A stretch of 32,970 nt of DNA from Saprospiraceae bacterium (GCA_016787345.1 JAEUUU010000115.1:1-32970), one strand, 5' to 3'. Positions 22,722 through 32,884 are shown, counted from the stretch's first letter. The notes: a model not told the origin generated them from the letters alone. Program-made: numbers and translations.

Positions 22722-25553
22722 TTATCGTTTGACGAGTTTGCGGGTCATAGTGCCCCCCGTGTCGTCGCGCAGCGTCACAAGATACAGTCCTGCGGGCCAA
22801 TCTCCAGTTTCCACCTGTACCTGATGTTCGCCCGCGGAAAAGTCGGCGGCAGCGACGAGCGCCTGGCGTTTACCCGTAAAATCAAATACTTCAATTTGAA
22901 TACGCGCACTTTCCCGCAACGCAAAATCGACGGCAAAGATAGCGCCCGCGGGGTTGGGATACAGCTCCATGCCGCTCATCGAGCCCGCATTTTCGGAAGT
23001 GCTGCTGATGACTACACCAGCCGGCAAGGGCACGAATTGATCGAGATAGAGCCGGTATTCGCCCGCCTGGAGCGAAAGCGAGCTCGTTCCGGCGGTAACG
23101 TTCAGGGTTTCACCCGTATAGTATTCATACCATGTGCCGGTCGTCGGGAAGGCCACACTGGCGGTTGTGGTACCGGTGCCGACATTGGCCACCGAAACCA
23201 GTCGCAGGTCGGAGCCATTGAGTACGACGGATTTCACCTGCCCGGAACCCAGTCCGGCAACCGAGTAGTCGGTCGTTTCGAAAGCGTCGAAATTGTTGCG
23301 CAAATGCAGCAACGCTCGCGTCACGTCGTGCAGACGGCGGCGGTAGGGGTTGTCGAGATAATCCCAGCGGATGGGCTTCGGATCGGTCCGGCAGTTGTTG
23401 TTTATGGTGCCGTCGGGGCAATAATTGATCGGGAAATCGTAGCCCATTTCCCCGAACTGCCACAACATCTTCGGCCCCGGAACGGTGTAGAACAATTGCT
23501 CGATCATCTCGATGCGGCGCATGGCGATGGGCAGGCTTTTGATGTTGTACGAGCCCACCACGTTGCCGTAAGTCTTGCATTCATAGGCAATTCGGTCTTC
23601 ATCGTGGCTTTCCATGTAGCCGATCAGGTGAGGAACCGACCAGGTACGCGATTTGTAATCGACGCCGGTCAGGTTGGCGCTGGTGGCAGAACCGAAGCCC
23701 AGGGCCACGTCTTTGTAGCCGCCCCACATATTGCCCCAGAACATCATGCCGTATTCAGCGAGTTCTTTTTCTTCGGTATTGACAGCAAAATGTTCCAGAA
23801 TGACGTAGGTCTCCGGATCGACATCCCAGATAAAATCGGCGTAATCTTTCCAGATGGCCACCCGTGAGGCGTCGTACTGCCCCCAAAGCGCCACATTGGA
23901 GCCGGAATTGAACTGGGTAAAACCTTTGGACAGGTCGAAACGGAAGCCGTCGATCTGGAACTCTTCGAGCCAATAGCGCACGCAGTTTTTGACGTAGGCT
24001 TTGGTGGCCTGGCTTTCGTGGTTGAAATCGTTGAATACGTTGAAGGGGTGTGTTGCTACGGGATTCAGCCAGGGGTTGTTGGCGGCCGGCCGGTTGTTGG
24101 CGGCGTCCCAATAGAGTTGCGCGAGCGGACTGGCGCCGGTGGCCTGGTTGAACACCACGTCGAGAATGACGGCGATATCGCGTTTGTGGCACTCGTCGAT
24201 GAAGGTTTTGAGCGCTTCCGGCGTGCCGTAGTATTTGTCGAGCGCCTTGTGATAAGCCGGGCCGTAGCCCCAATTGATGTTGCCGTCGAATTCATTTACC
24301 GGCATGAGTTCGATGGCGTTCACGCCAAGCGATTCGAGGTAATCGAGGGTATCGGTGAGCGTTTGGTAGTCGTGGCGGGCGATGAAGTCGCGCACCAGCA
24401 ATTCATACACGACGAGGTCGGTCTTTTTGGGGCGCTGGTAGCCACTGGCGGTCCAGTTGAATGCCGGCTGGGCCGTTTGCAGCAAGGACACCACACCGGT
24501 GGTTTTGCCGTTGGGGTAGGCCGGAATATTGGGCCAGGTGAGCGCCGGAATGAATCCGTCGTTCCAGGGGTCGAGCACCAGGGTGCTGAGCGGGTCGGCG
24601 ATTTTCAATTGGCCGTCGACAAAATACTGGAAGCGGTAGATCTCGCCCGGCGTCAGGCCGCTCAGTTCGAGCCACCAGGTATTGCCGTCGAGGCTTTTGC
24701 GCATTTGATAGTTGGGGTCAGGCAGCCAGTTATTGAAGTCGCCGATGACAAACACGTTGGATTTTCCGGGTGCATACAAAGCCAGCCGGGTTTTGGTTTG
24801 ATCGGGTAAATAGTTGATACCCAGTTCGGTACCGGCGGGCGGGTCCTGGGCGGGCAGGTTTTGGGGAATGACGTAAATAAACGAAGAGGTATCGGCCTCA
24901 TTCGCAGTAGTGGCGATGAATTGCACGGTATGCAGGCCTCCGCTGCTCACGTTGATGGTCGCGTCGAGCGTCTGGCCTGTGGCTGAAGCCACCTGTACGC
25001 CGTTGTCCTTCAGCACCAGGCTGGCCGATTGTGAAGCGGCTGCCGACACCGGTATTTGTGCGCCGATATTGGTCAGCAGGGCCGGGGCTGTGGGTGTAAA
25101 AAGGGTCGTCAACAGCCCACTGTTGGCGGGGTATACATCGTAATAAATATCCGAGCCGTCGGCGGCGCGGCCCACGATGCTACCGTTGGTATTGCGGAAC
25201 ACGAAGGCGAGTTGCAACACCGTTTCACCGGGCTGAATGTTGAAAAAACTCTGAATGGTAAAGGTTTTTTTCCAAAGATTGGGGCTCACGAAGGTCATGG
25301 CGCCAAGCGGATCGGCGATGCCCCAGGTAGTCGATACGTGTTGCCAATTGGTCGGCGAGGTGCTGGCCGTGGTAATGACGCCCATGTGCGCATAAACGGG
25401 CGAAACACCTGCCAGGGCGCCGTTGCCCTGGTCGGCGTGGAAATAAATCGTGACCTCGTCGTTGACGGTGGGAAAGATGGGATCGCAGGTAACCTGGGCG
25501 GAAGCGGAAATGGCTACCAGGAAGCCTGTCAGAAGCAGGAGCAGTTTATTCAT
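22722..25553 (-). CDS. T9SS-secreted alpha-amylase family (GH13) glycoside hydrolase
   Basis: Extracellular alpha-glucan-acting enzyme, 943 residues. Signal peptide (1-19, ending SASAQ); an N-terminal beta domain (about 20-145; VTCDPIFPTVNDEVTIYFHADQ); a second Ig-like segment; a CBM48/isoamylase-like domain (about 245-330; NVFVIGDFNNWLPDPNYQM); the catalytic barrel (about 375-720); a C-terminal beta domain; and a T9SS sorting domain (ELYPNPAGAIFAVDF to the end). Catalytic residues by GH13 homology: nucleophile Asp540 in GFRFDLSKGF, acid/base Glu587 in VILEHF, and Asp651 in YMESHDEDR. Region I reads DVVFNQ (465-470), so the usual His is Gln. It has no Sus-type transporter next to it, so products would be taken up elsewhere. 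Specificity (starch, glycogen, branching) cannot be called. Confidence 0.9.
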   Translation of the reverse strand: MNKLLLLLTGFLVAISASAQVTCDPIFPTVNDEVTIYFHADQGNGALAGVSPVYAHMGVITTASTSPTNWQHVSTTWGIADPLGAMTFVSPNLWKKTFTIQSFFNIQPGETVLQLAFVFRNTNGSIVGRAADGSDIYYDVYPANSGLLTTLFTPTAPALLTNIGAQIPVSAAASQSASLVLKDNGVQVASATGQTLDATINVSSGGLHTVQFIATTANEADTSSFIYVIPQNLPAQDPPAGTELGINYLPDQTKTRLALYAPGKSNVFVIGDFNNWLPDPNYQMRKSLDGNTWWLELSGLTPGEIYRFQYFVDGQLKIADPLSTLVLDPWNDGFIPALTWPNIPAYPNGKTTGVVSLLQTAQPAFNWTASGYQRPKKTDLVVYELLVRDFIARHDYQTLTDTLDYLESLGVNAIELMPVNEFDGNINWGYGPAYHKALDKYYGTPEALKTFIDECHKRDIAVILDVVFNQATGASPLAQLYWDAANNRPAANNPWLNPVATHPFNVFNDFNHESQATKAYVKNCVRYWLEEFQIDGFRFDLSKGFTQFNSGSNVALWGQYDASRVAIWKDYADFIWDVDPETYVILEHFAVNTEEKELAEYGMMFWGNMWGGYKDVALGFGSATSANLTGVDYKSRTWSVPHLIGYMESHDEDRIAYECKTYGNVVGSYNIKSLPIAMRRIEMIEQLFYTVPGPKMLWQFGEMGYDFPINYCPDGTINNNCRTDPKPIRWDYLDNPYRRRLHDVTRALLHLRNNFDAFETTDYSVAGLGSGQVKSVVLNGSDLRLVSVANVGTGTTTASVAFPTTGTWYEYYTGETLNVTAGTSSLSLQAGEYRLYLDQFVPLPAGVVISSTSENAGSMSGMELYPNPAGAIFAVDFALRESARIQIEVFDFTGKRQALVAAADFSAGEHQVQVETGDWPAGLYLVTLRDDTGGTMTRKLVKR

Positions 25554-25577
25554 CGTAAAAAAAACGGTTTGGAATAA

Positions 25578-25635
25578 ATGAAAAATCCCGTTTCTGCCGT
25601 GTGGCGCGGCGAAACAGGATCGGGTATTTTCAAAA
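25578..25635 (-). terminator. imperfect hairpin after the isoprenoid-synthase-like gene
   Basis: CCCGTTTCTGCCG pairs imperfectly with CGGCGAAACAGGATCGGG, flanked by an A-run on the left that becomes a T-run on the minus strand. It lies in the 109-nt gap ahead of the amylase gene. Confidence 0.5.
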
Positions 25636-25662
25636 GCAAAGAAAAGTCTTTCTCTCCGAAAA

Positions 25663-26595
25663 TCAGGGCAAATCGGGCGGCCTGACAGATTTTCGCAAAA
25701 TCTCGGCCAGCCATCGAACCCGGTTGGCCCAACGCGCCATGTCGACCACCATTGTTTTTCGGTCTTCCAGGGGCAAAATCCTCTCCCTCTGCCCTACCCT
25801 TCTGTAATGCGCCAGGGCCACCCGTGCAGTTGCCACGAGGAAAAACAAAGTCGCCCAGGCTTTTGCGCCCCCCCGGCCGGGAAGGGCCAATAGGCATTGA
25901 CGGGTGTGTAGTACCTGTTTTTCAAAAATATCGACCAGCCCCGGCACGTCGTTTCGGGATAAAAACCGCAGCGGCAAAGTCGACGCCGTGCCCGGCGATT
26001 GCGCATCGAACCAAACGTCGAACACATCGTCGCACAATTGAATCAATTGCCCGAAGGCATACCAGGCGGCGCGCTCGGCCGCAGGGGCAGGCGGGCTGAG
26101 CAGGCTGCGAAACAAAAGCACCGAATGGGCGCCCTTGCCGAGTCCCTCGGGCTTGTCGGAGACCTCCCGAGCCGCCTCGGAACGGTACACTGCGTCGAGT
26201 TCCGCCTCGAACGGGCCGCTTTGTTCGACCGTGAGGGCGCTGCGTACGGCCTGCAGCAAGGGCCACGCCAGACCGCGTTCGTCGAGCGCGGCGCCTTTCT
26301 GTTTCCAGTCGGTATCGGGGGGCGGCGCCGTGCCGTGCTCGCTGATTTCATCGAAATAGGCCGCCAAAGCCGCCATTTGTACAAAAAGGCGACGCTCATG
26401 GGCCGAACGCCCACGACCCGACCGGGCGGAAAACACGGCTGCCAGATAGGTGGTCCCCCAATAATAATGACGAAAACGGCGCAGATTCCAGTTTATCACA
26501 CCTTGCAAACCGGGCGTCCGGCGCAGCGCAAACCACCACAGCCAGGCGCCGCCAAAAGTGAACAACAGGCGCCAGGCAGCACCCAGCCGGTTCAT
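25663..26595 (-). CDS. class I isoprenoid-synthase-like protein
   Basis: 310 residues, mostly alpha-helical. Two acidic motifs stand where class I prenyl and squalene/phytoene synthases bind Mg-diphosphate: FDEISE (81-86) and DDVFD (189-193, in QLIQLCDDVFDVWFD) followed by TASTLPLRFL. This matches the general class I isoprenoid-biosynthesis fold; I recall Bacteroidota proteins with the same DEIS(D/E) plus DDxFD pattern annotated this way. Substrate and product are unknown, and the first motif is shorter than DDxxD. An N-terminal aromatic hydrophobic stretch (about 10-25) may touch the membrane. Its ATG overlaps the TGA of the acyltransferase (TGATG), so the two are translationally coupled. 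Confidence 0.55.
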   Translation of the reverse strand: MNRLGAAWRLLFTFGGAWLWWFALRRTPGLQGVINWNLRRFRHYYWGTTYLAAVFSARSGRGRSAHERRLFVQMAALAAYFDEISEHGTAPPPDTDWKQKGAALDERGLAWPLLQAVRSALTVEQSGPFEAELDAVYRSEAAREVSDKPEGLGKGAHSVLLFRSLLSPPAPAAERAAWYAFGQLIQLCDDVFDVWFDAQSPGTASTLPLRFLSRNDVPGLVDIFEKQVLHTRQCLLALPGRGGAKAWATLFFLVATARVALAHYRRVGQRERILPLEDRKTMVVDMARWANRVRWLAEILRKSVRPPDLP

Positions 26596-27683
26596 CAGGT
26601 AATTTTTTTACCGCCGGGCAAGGAACGCACCAGCAAGATGGCCACAAAAGAACTCAGGGTAATCATCGCGGTCAGAATTGGAATCGTTTTGGCCGGATGA
26701 TAGCGCGTTTGCCAGTAGCCGACCTTCGACCAGAAATCGAGCAACAGCACGTGCACGAAATATATCCCGAAACTGGCGATGGCAAATTCACGCTCCACTT
26801 CCAGCAAGGGCCGGCGGTTCCAGGTGTATTTGGCCAGCAAAAACCAGCCGGCGGCGCAAAGGCCCACATTGGGGGTGAGGTAGTCGTAAAAATAGGGGTG
26901 AAACTCGTGGCCGTATTTTTTACTGGCCCAGTAGGTGCCCACTGCCGTGGCGACCGTGCCCACAACAACGAGCCCGCCGGCGACCCAAAGCAACTGCCGG
27001 CGCGTGAAGGGCCAGGGCGACAAATGGCCGTGGCCGCCTGTTTCATCGAGGGTCGGCTTGTTGCCCAAATAATACCCTAAAACAAAGTAACCCAGGTTGT
27101 TGCAAAAGAACTCCCAATAGATGCCGATGCTGATGTTCCAAAAAACGTACAGGATTTTATACCCCCAGGAGGCCATGGCGCAGAGGGCAAACAGGTACCA
27201 GTAGTCGCGTTCGCGGGCGGTCCGGACCCAGGGGCGCATGATCGGATATACGAGATAAAGCCCTACGATCAGGTAAATGAACCACAGGTGGTAATGCACC
27301 TTGTTTTCCACCATGCGCACCCCGGCTTCGGCGAAAGTGGCCGGCTGGCCCGAAGCCAGGTGATTGTAAATATTGTACACCACCATCCAAGCCAGCGAGG
27401 GCACGATGACGCGGGTAAAACGGCGTTGCAGGAAATCGCCCAGCGGGTAGTCTTTGCCCAACAACAAAAAACCGCTCAGCATCACGAATAGCGGCACAGA
27501 GGGCCGGCAGGCCGAATCCCACCAGTTGGCCGCCCACCAAAACCAGGAGTCGAACGCGGCGTAGCCATGCGCAACCGGCGCCGATACGTGTATGCCGATG
27601 ACCATCACGGTGGCCAGGTTGCGCAAACGGTCGGCCCAGGCCAGACTGGCAGTTGGGGCAGGGGCGGAAGCGGCTGTACTCAT
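26595..27683 (-). CDS. membrane acyltransferase family protein (Acyl_transf_3)
   Basis: Integral membrane O-acyltransferase, 362 residues with about ten TM helices. The start of the family is seen in RLRNLATVMVIGIHVSAPV (conserved His in the first TM helix), then PLFVMLSGFLLLGKDYPLGDFLQRRFTRVIVP and HYHLWFIYLIVGLYLVYPIM; the last helix ends just before LPGGKKIT. Such enzymes acetylate or otherwise acylate surface glycans, lipids or carotenoid glycosides. The 28 codons upstream of ATG 27683 are rejected because the family start lies after them. It is coupled to the isoprenoid-synthase-like gene downstream and 52 nt after the metallo-hydrolase gene; a role in modifying a polyisoprenoid or a lipid-linked glycan is a guess from that context. 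Confidence 0.88.
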   Translation of the reverse strand: MSTAASAPAPTASLAWADRLRNLATVMVIGIHVSAPVAHGYAAFDSWFWWAANWWDSACRPSVPLFVMLSGFLLLGKDYPLGDFLQRRFTRVIVPSLAWMVVYNIYNHLASGQPATFAEAGVRMVENKVHYHLWFIYLIVGLYLVYPIMRPWVRTARERDYWYLFALCAMASWGYKILYVFWNISIGIYWEFFCNNLGYFVLGYYLGNKPTLDETGGHGHLSPWPFTRRQLLWVAGGLVVVGTVATAVGTYWASKKYGHEFHPYFYDYLTPNVGLCAAGWFLLAKYTWNRRPLLEVEREFAIASFGIYFVHVLLLDFWSKVGYWQTRYHPAKTIPILTAMITLSSFVAILLVRSLPGGKKIT

Positions 27684-27735
27684 GGGCAGTGGTTGTTCGT
27701 TTTGCCCGGCAAAGTACAACGTCGAATGGATTCTG

Positions 27736-28497
27736 CTAAAAGTCAATTTCCAGCCCGTCGAAGGCAAAACTCACCCCGGTGGGCAGCCGTTTGCCGGTTT
27801 CTTCTACCCGCCCCATTTCATGGCTCACGTGGGTGAGGAAAGCGCGTTCGGGCCGGATGCGCGCGATCAGGTCGAGCGCTTCTTCCAGGTTGAGGTGCGT
27901 GGGGTGGTCTCTGTGGTGCAAGGCGTTGATAACAAGTACTTTCAAGCCTTCGAGTTTGTCCAGTTCTTCGTCCGGAATGGTCTTGACATCAGTGAGGTAG
28001 GCCATTTCATCGATGCGGAAACCCAGTATGGGCAAACGGCCGTGCATCACCCGGATCGGTACGATTTTCAGCGCGCCCAGGCGAAGCGGAGCGGCAGGGT
28101 CGATGGGCAACAGATCGATGCGGGGCAGCCCGGGAATGGGATGCCCGAACACGTATTCGAAGCGGCGGCGTACTTCTTCGCCCACGCGGGGCAGGGCAAA
28201 CACGGTCATGGCCCGGCCCGAACTAAAATTAAAAGGCCGGATATCGTCGAGGCCGATCACGTGGTCGTTGTGTTCGTGGGTCAGCAGGATGGCGTCGAGG
28301 TGGCGTACGCGGGCGCGCAGCATTTGCTGGCGCAAATCGGGGCCTGCGTCGATCAGAATATTCAGGTCGCCGGCGCTGACCAGTGCGGCGGAGCGCAGCC
28401 GGTTGTCGCGCGGGTCGGCGGACGTGCAAACCGGGCATTCGCATCCGATGACGGGAACGCCCTGAGATGTACCGGTGCCGAGCAGCGTAATTTTCAA
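27736..28497 (-). CDS. MBL-fold metallo-hydrolase, PhnP-like
   Basis: Metallo-beta-lactamase fold phosphodiesterase-type hydrolase, 253 residues. The start MKITLLGTGTSQGVPVIGCECPVC carries the Cys19/Cys21/Cys24 zinc-binding set of the PhnP subgroup. The catalytic motif THEHNDHVIGLDD (HxHxDH at 74-79) is intact, with later His in MHGRLPILGFRID, ALHHRDHPTHLN and THVSHEMG. PhnP itself opens cyclic ribose phosphates in phosphonate breakdown; no phn genes are present here, so the substrate is open. Bacteroidota genomes often carry this gene outside phn operons (recollection). It may head the operon with the acyltransferase. Confidence 0.88.
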   Translation of the reverse strand: MKITLLGTGTSQGVPVIGCECPVCTSADPRDNRLRSAALVSAGDLNILIDAGPDLRQQMLRARVRHLDAILLTHEHNDHVIGLDDIRPFNFSSGRAMTVFALPRVGEEVRRRFEYVFGHPIPGLPRIDLLPIDPAAPLRLGALKIVPIRVMHGRLPILGFRIDEMAYLTDVKTIPDEELDKLEGLKVLVINALHHRDHPTHLNLEEALDLIARIRPERAFLTHVSHEMGRVEETGKRLPTGVSFAFDGLEIDF

Positions 28498-28546
28498 AAC
28501 AAGGAGGAGTTGAACGGGGAAAAACGGGGCGCCTGAAAAGGCGGGT

Positions 28547-28554
28547 CAAAGGTG
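28547..28554 (-). promoter_or_regulatory. candidate -7 element for the metallo-hydrolase operon
   Basis: CACCTTTG on the minus strand, one mismatch to TAnnTTTG, 50 nt before the ATG at 28497. No -33 box is evident. Confidence 0.35.
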
Positions 28555-28562
28555 CGGAAGGC

Positions 28563-28832
28563 TCAGGATTCCTCCTGCTGTTTTTTCCATTTTTCGATCA
28601 GGTCGCGCGATTTTTCAGACAATGAGTCGACGTCAAATTCCATTTTACTCAAAATGTCGAGCAGGCAATTGATCCGCGCCTCGGTGTCGAAAAAACGATT
28701 GACCACGGCCACCCGCCGTTGTTCAACCAGGCAGTAACCGCTTTGGAAATTGCCTTTTTCGTAGCGGATCGTGTAGTCGAGTTCGCCGAAGAGTTCTTCA
28801 ATTTTTTTCAATGTCGTTTGCGTGTATCGCAT
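28563..28832 (-). CDS. small conserved-looking protein of unknown function
   Basis: 89 residues from ATG 28832 (MRYTQTTLKKIEELFGELDY). Central segment: YTIRYEKGNFQSGYCLVEQRRVAVVNRFFDTEARINCLLDIL; charged helical tail KWKKQQEES. I recall short Bacteroidota hypotheticals with the same RYEKGNF.SGYC core, which supports it being real; the function is unknown. An alternative start at 28907 adds 25 basic residues (MSKRHFPAKNPEYRSG...); the promoter candidate at 28958 permits either. It is predicted soluble and cytoplasmic. Confidence 0.75.
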   Translation of the reverse strand: MRYTQTTLKKIEELFGELDYTIRYEKGNFQSGYCLVEQRRVAVVNRFFDTEARINCLLDILSKMEFDVDSLSEKSRDLIEKWKKQQEES

Positions 28833-28957
28833 GGCGCCTTGCTTGATCGTTGGGCGGCTGCCCGATCGGTATTCGGGATTTTTGGCCGGAAAATGGCGTT
28901 TGCTCATTCCCGCTTGTCCAATTACCCCATGCCCGTATCTTCGCCGCGAATTGAACA

Positions 28958-28965
28958 CAAAAGTA
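28958..28965 (-). promoter_or_regulatory. candidate -7 element for the small unknown gene
   Basis: TACTTTTG on the minus strand is an exact TAnnTTTG; TTTC 17 nt upstream is a weak -33. It overlaps the region just before the divergent beta-barrel gene at 28981. Confidence 0.4.
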
Positions 28966-28980
28966 TCAAAATCTGACGCC

Positions 28981-29655
28981 ATGAAAGTTTGTTCGGCAAG
29001 TGTAAACATGAATTTCCGGGCGCTGCGCTTTTTCCCGGCAGTTCTTCTCCTTCTGACGCTCCTCCCCGAGGGGGCCATCGCACAGCGACAGCAGCGTTTC
29101 AAAGCGGGTATCATCGCCGGCCTCACCGCCTCGCAGATCGACGGCGACGAATCGGCCGGGTACCACAAAGTAGGCTTGCAGGGCGGTCTGCGCGGCGTGG
29201 TGATCCTCGGCAGCAAACAGGACGCGAGTGTGGAAATTCTGTACAGTCAGCGCGGATGCCGCAACCAGCCCAAAACCTTCCCTGTGTTTTCGACTACCCT
29301 GGGCTTTATCGAGGTGCCTGTGCAATGGCACTACAAAGACTGGCTCATGGAAGGGGAAAACAATGCCCCCGACTGGTACCGGATGCAGTTCAACATCGGC
29401 CTGTCGTACGGCCGTCTGCTCAATACGCAGGATAAATTCAACGACGGATTCGGGATTTTCTCCGCCCTGCCCGATCTGGAAAAAAACAGTTATTGCTTTC
29501 TGGTCGGGGCGACGTTCAACGCCTCGCCGCACCTTGGTTTCACGTTTCGTTTTCATCGGGGCCTCAACAAACTTTACCAACCCGGCGACGGCAAAAACTA
29601 CCGCAGTCAACTGATCGAGCACTACCTGGCTTTCCAGGCTGTTTACATGTTCTAA
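28981..29655 (+). CDS. outer membrane beta-barrel protein, PorT-like
   Basis: Small outer-membrane barrel of 224 residues. A second possible start, ATG 29008 (MNFRALRFFPAVLLLLTLL), gives a tidier signal peptide; with ATG 28981 it has nine extra residues. The signal ends near PEGAIAQ. The mature part begins FKAGIIAGLTASQIDGDESAGYHKVGLQGGLRGVV, the usual opening of PorT-like/beta-barrel domains, continues with amphipathic strands (ASVEILYSQRG, IEVPVQWHYKDW, QFNIGLSYGRLL) and ends on an aromatic strand, YLAFQAVYMF. Its exact role is unknown; family members assemble or support envelope machinery. It is 21 nt upstream of the ppx-like gene, suggesting co-transcription. Confidence 0.82.
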   Translation: MKVCSASVNMNFRALRFFPAVLLLLTLLPEGAIAQRQQRFKAGIIAGLTASQIDGDESAGYHKVGLQGGLRGVVILGSKQDASVEILYSQRGCRNQPKTFPVFSTTLGFIEVPVQWHYKDWLMEGENNAPDWYRMQFNIGLSYGRLLNTQDKFNDGFGIFSALPDLEKNSYCFLVGATFNASPHLGFTFRFHRGLNKLYQPGDGKNYRSQLIEHYLAFQAVYMF

Positions 29656-29676
29656 TGTTTTGATGGATAAATTCTT

Positions 29677-30591
29677 ATGCGCTGCGCCGTTATCGACCTG
29701 GGTACCAATACTTTCCATTTGCTGATTGCCGAACACCATACGGGGCAAGCCTGGCAAACCATCCTGAAACAACGGCGCTACATCAAACTGGCGGAAGACG
29801 GCATCCACCGGATCGGTCCCGCGGCCTTTGCGCGCGGCCTGGAAGCCCTGCGCGGCTACAAACAGGAACTGGACGCGGCCGGGGTGCCGCCCGACCGCGT
29901 GCGCGCCATGGGTACCGCCGCCTTGCGCACCGCCTCCAATGCCGCCGACTTTATCGAACAGGTGCGGCAGGAAACGGGCATCCGGACGGAAGTCATCAGC
30001 GGCGACCGCGAAGCCGAACTGATTTACAAGGGCGTGCGGCAAGCTGTTCCGTTTCCCGAGCAAGGGCGCATGCTCATCATGGATATCGGCGGTGGCAGCG
30101 TGGAGTTTATTCTGGCCGATCAGGAGCAGGTTTTTTGGCAAAAAAGTTTCCCGATCGGCGTCGCCGTGTTGCACCGCCATTTTCAGCACAGCGACCCCAT
30201 CGCCCCGGAAGAAGTGGCCGCCGAAAGCCGCTTTCTGGAAGAAATCCTGGCCGAGCTCTGGCAAGCGCTCGAACGCTGGCCCGCCCGGGCGCTGATCGGG
30301 GCTTCGGGTACTTTCGACGTGATCGACAATTTTCTGCTCGACCCGGCGACCAAACCCCTCCTTTACGGACAAACCAGTCGCGCCGCTTTTGAGCCGCTTT
30401 GTGAAAAATTCATTTACAGCACCCTGGCCGAACGCCGCGCCATGCCCCTGCTCGCGCCCGAGCGGGTCGAACTGATCGTGGTGGCTGTCGTGCTCATCCG
30501 GGTGGTGTTGGAAAAAGCGGGTTTGAACGATATTTATACTTCGGCGTATGCGATGAAGGAGGGGCTGCTGGAGGAGTTGGGAAGTTCATGA
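29677..30591 (+). CDS. Ppx/GppA family phosphatase (exopolyphosphatase-like)
   Basis: Acts on polyphosphate or on pppGpp by family; the two cannot be told apart here. 304 residues, so only the two ASKHA actin-like lobes and no C-terminal HD extension. Phosphate loop 1 is DLGTNTFHLLIAE (7-19), then AMGTAALRTASNAADFI, the conserved EVISGDREAELIYKGV, and loop 2 MDIGGGSVEFIL near residue 135-147. GASGTFDVID is the third nucleotide-fold loop. The ATG at 29677 begins the expected first strand MRCAVIDLGTNT. It probably shares a transcript with the barrel gene just upstream. Confidence 0.92.
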   Translation: MRCAVIDLGTNTFHLLIAEHHTGQAWQTILKQRRYIKLAEDGIHRIGPAAFARGLEALRGYKQELDAAGVPPDRVRAMGTAALRTASNAADFIEQVRQETGIRTEVISGDREAELIYKGVRQAVPFPEQGRMLIMDIGGGSVEFILADQEQVFWQKSFPIGVAVLHRHFQHSDPIAPEEVAAESRFLEEILAELWQALERWPARALIGASGTFDVIDNFLLDPATKPLLYGQTSRAAFEPLCEKFIYSTLAERRAMPLLAPERVELIVVAVVLIRVVLEKAGLNDIYTSAYAMKEGLLEELGSS

Positions 30592-30643
30592 GCCACAGGG
30601 TGCATAATTTTTGCATCTTTGTTCTCCAACAAAATGAAAAAAC

Positions 30644-31567
30644 ATGTCACAGCCTGCCCTTGAACCCACCGCCGATGCCCCGGCCGGGTTCCTTTCCCGC
30701 AATCAAACCCTGCAATTGGTATTTTACAACGTGATTCTCATGTTCCTGCTGAGCGCAGGCATGTATATGGTCATTTCATCGGCTGCCAGTATTCAGTACG
30801 ATCAGGATAAAAAAACACAGGAAACCGCCGTCTCGCAGAAAAACGAAGCGCCCTCCAAGCCATCCCCGGCTGCTGTTGCCCCGGTAAGTGCGGCCGAAAA
30901 TGACTCTACCGGCGTTGCCGATACGGTTGAAAAAGAAAACGCGCAGTCCGAAACCCCGCCGGCGCTCCCCGAACAAACTGTCCCCGAAGTAAAACCGGCC
31001 GCTTCCTCCTCGCCGATCACCGACCCGCGCATGATCGCCTACGTGCTTTTCGCCATCACGATGGCCGGCGGTCTGGGCGGTACGCTCTGCAACCTGCGGG
31101 GCATCTTCGAATTTACCCGCGACAACCTGGGCCGTTTTCCCCGCCACCTCGAAATGGGGTTCTACCTCCGGCCGGTATCGGGAGTGCTGTGCGGCCTGTT
31201 TACGTTTTTCGTCAGTACGTTTTTTGCCGGCGCACTGGCGCCCGGTGACGGCTCGGGATGGCGCACGCTCGACGGCATGTTTCCGTACATCGGCATCGCT
31301 TTCCTGGCCGGCTTTGCGTCGCAGGAGTTTATGGAGAAACTGAAAGACACGGCCCGAACGCTCTTTGGCGCGGCTACACCGGCGCCCGAGCCGCAGCCCG
31401 AACCCGAAACGGATACGCGACAGGGGCAGGAAAGCCTCCGCCACAAACCCGATTCCGGCGGCCGGGAGTCTTTGTCGGGCGACACCGACGCCGGGCAGGA
31501 AAAGGAACCGATCGTACCTCGCCCGCCCCGCCGCCCGCCGGGTCCTACCCGTAAAATGGCTGATTGA
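30644..31567 (+). CDS. membrane protein of unknown function
   Basis: 307 residues. TM helix at about 24-46 (LQLVFYNVILMFLLSAGMYMVI), a long Ser/Pro/Ala/Glu-rich low-complexity loop (about 55-125), then three further TM helices at about 129-150, 174-197 and 206-228, and a hydrophilic Pro/Glu-rich C-tail (about 245-307) ending PPRRPPGPTRKMAD. No family recognised. The segment MAGGLGGTLCNLRGIFEFTRDNLGRFPRHLEMGFYLRPVSGVLCGLFTFF suggests a compact helical core. It sits 52 nt after the phosphatase and only 8 nt before xseA, so may be in the same operon; the neighbours give no clear hint of function. Confidence 0.75.
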   Translation: MSQPALEPTADAPAGFLSRNQTLQLVFYNVILMFLLSAGMYMVISSAASIQYDQDKKTQETAVSQKNEAPSKPSPAAVAPVSAAENDSTGVADTVEKENAQSETPPALPEQTVPEVKPAASSSPITDPRMIAYVLFAITMAGGLGGTLCNLRGIFEFTRDNLGRFPRHLEMGFYLRPVSGVLCGLFTFFVSTFFAGALAPGDGSGWRTLDGMFPYIGIAFLAGFASQEFMEKLKDTARTLFGAATPAPEPQPEPETDTRQGQESLRHKPDSGGRESLSGDTDAGQEKEPIVPRPPRRPPGPTRKMAD

Positions 31568-31575
31568 TTCTATTC

Positions 31576-32880
<1,305 letters not shown>

Positions 32881-32884
<4 letters not shown>

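Noticed and set aside
28966-30372. 468-codon minus-strand ORF opposite the barrel and ppx genes
   Set aside because: Spans two well-supported plus-strand genes and the gap between them, with no recognisable domain.
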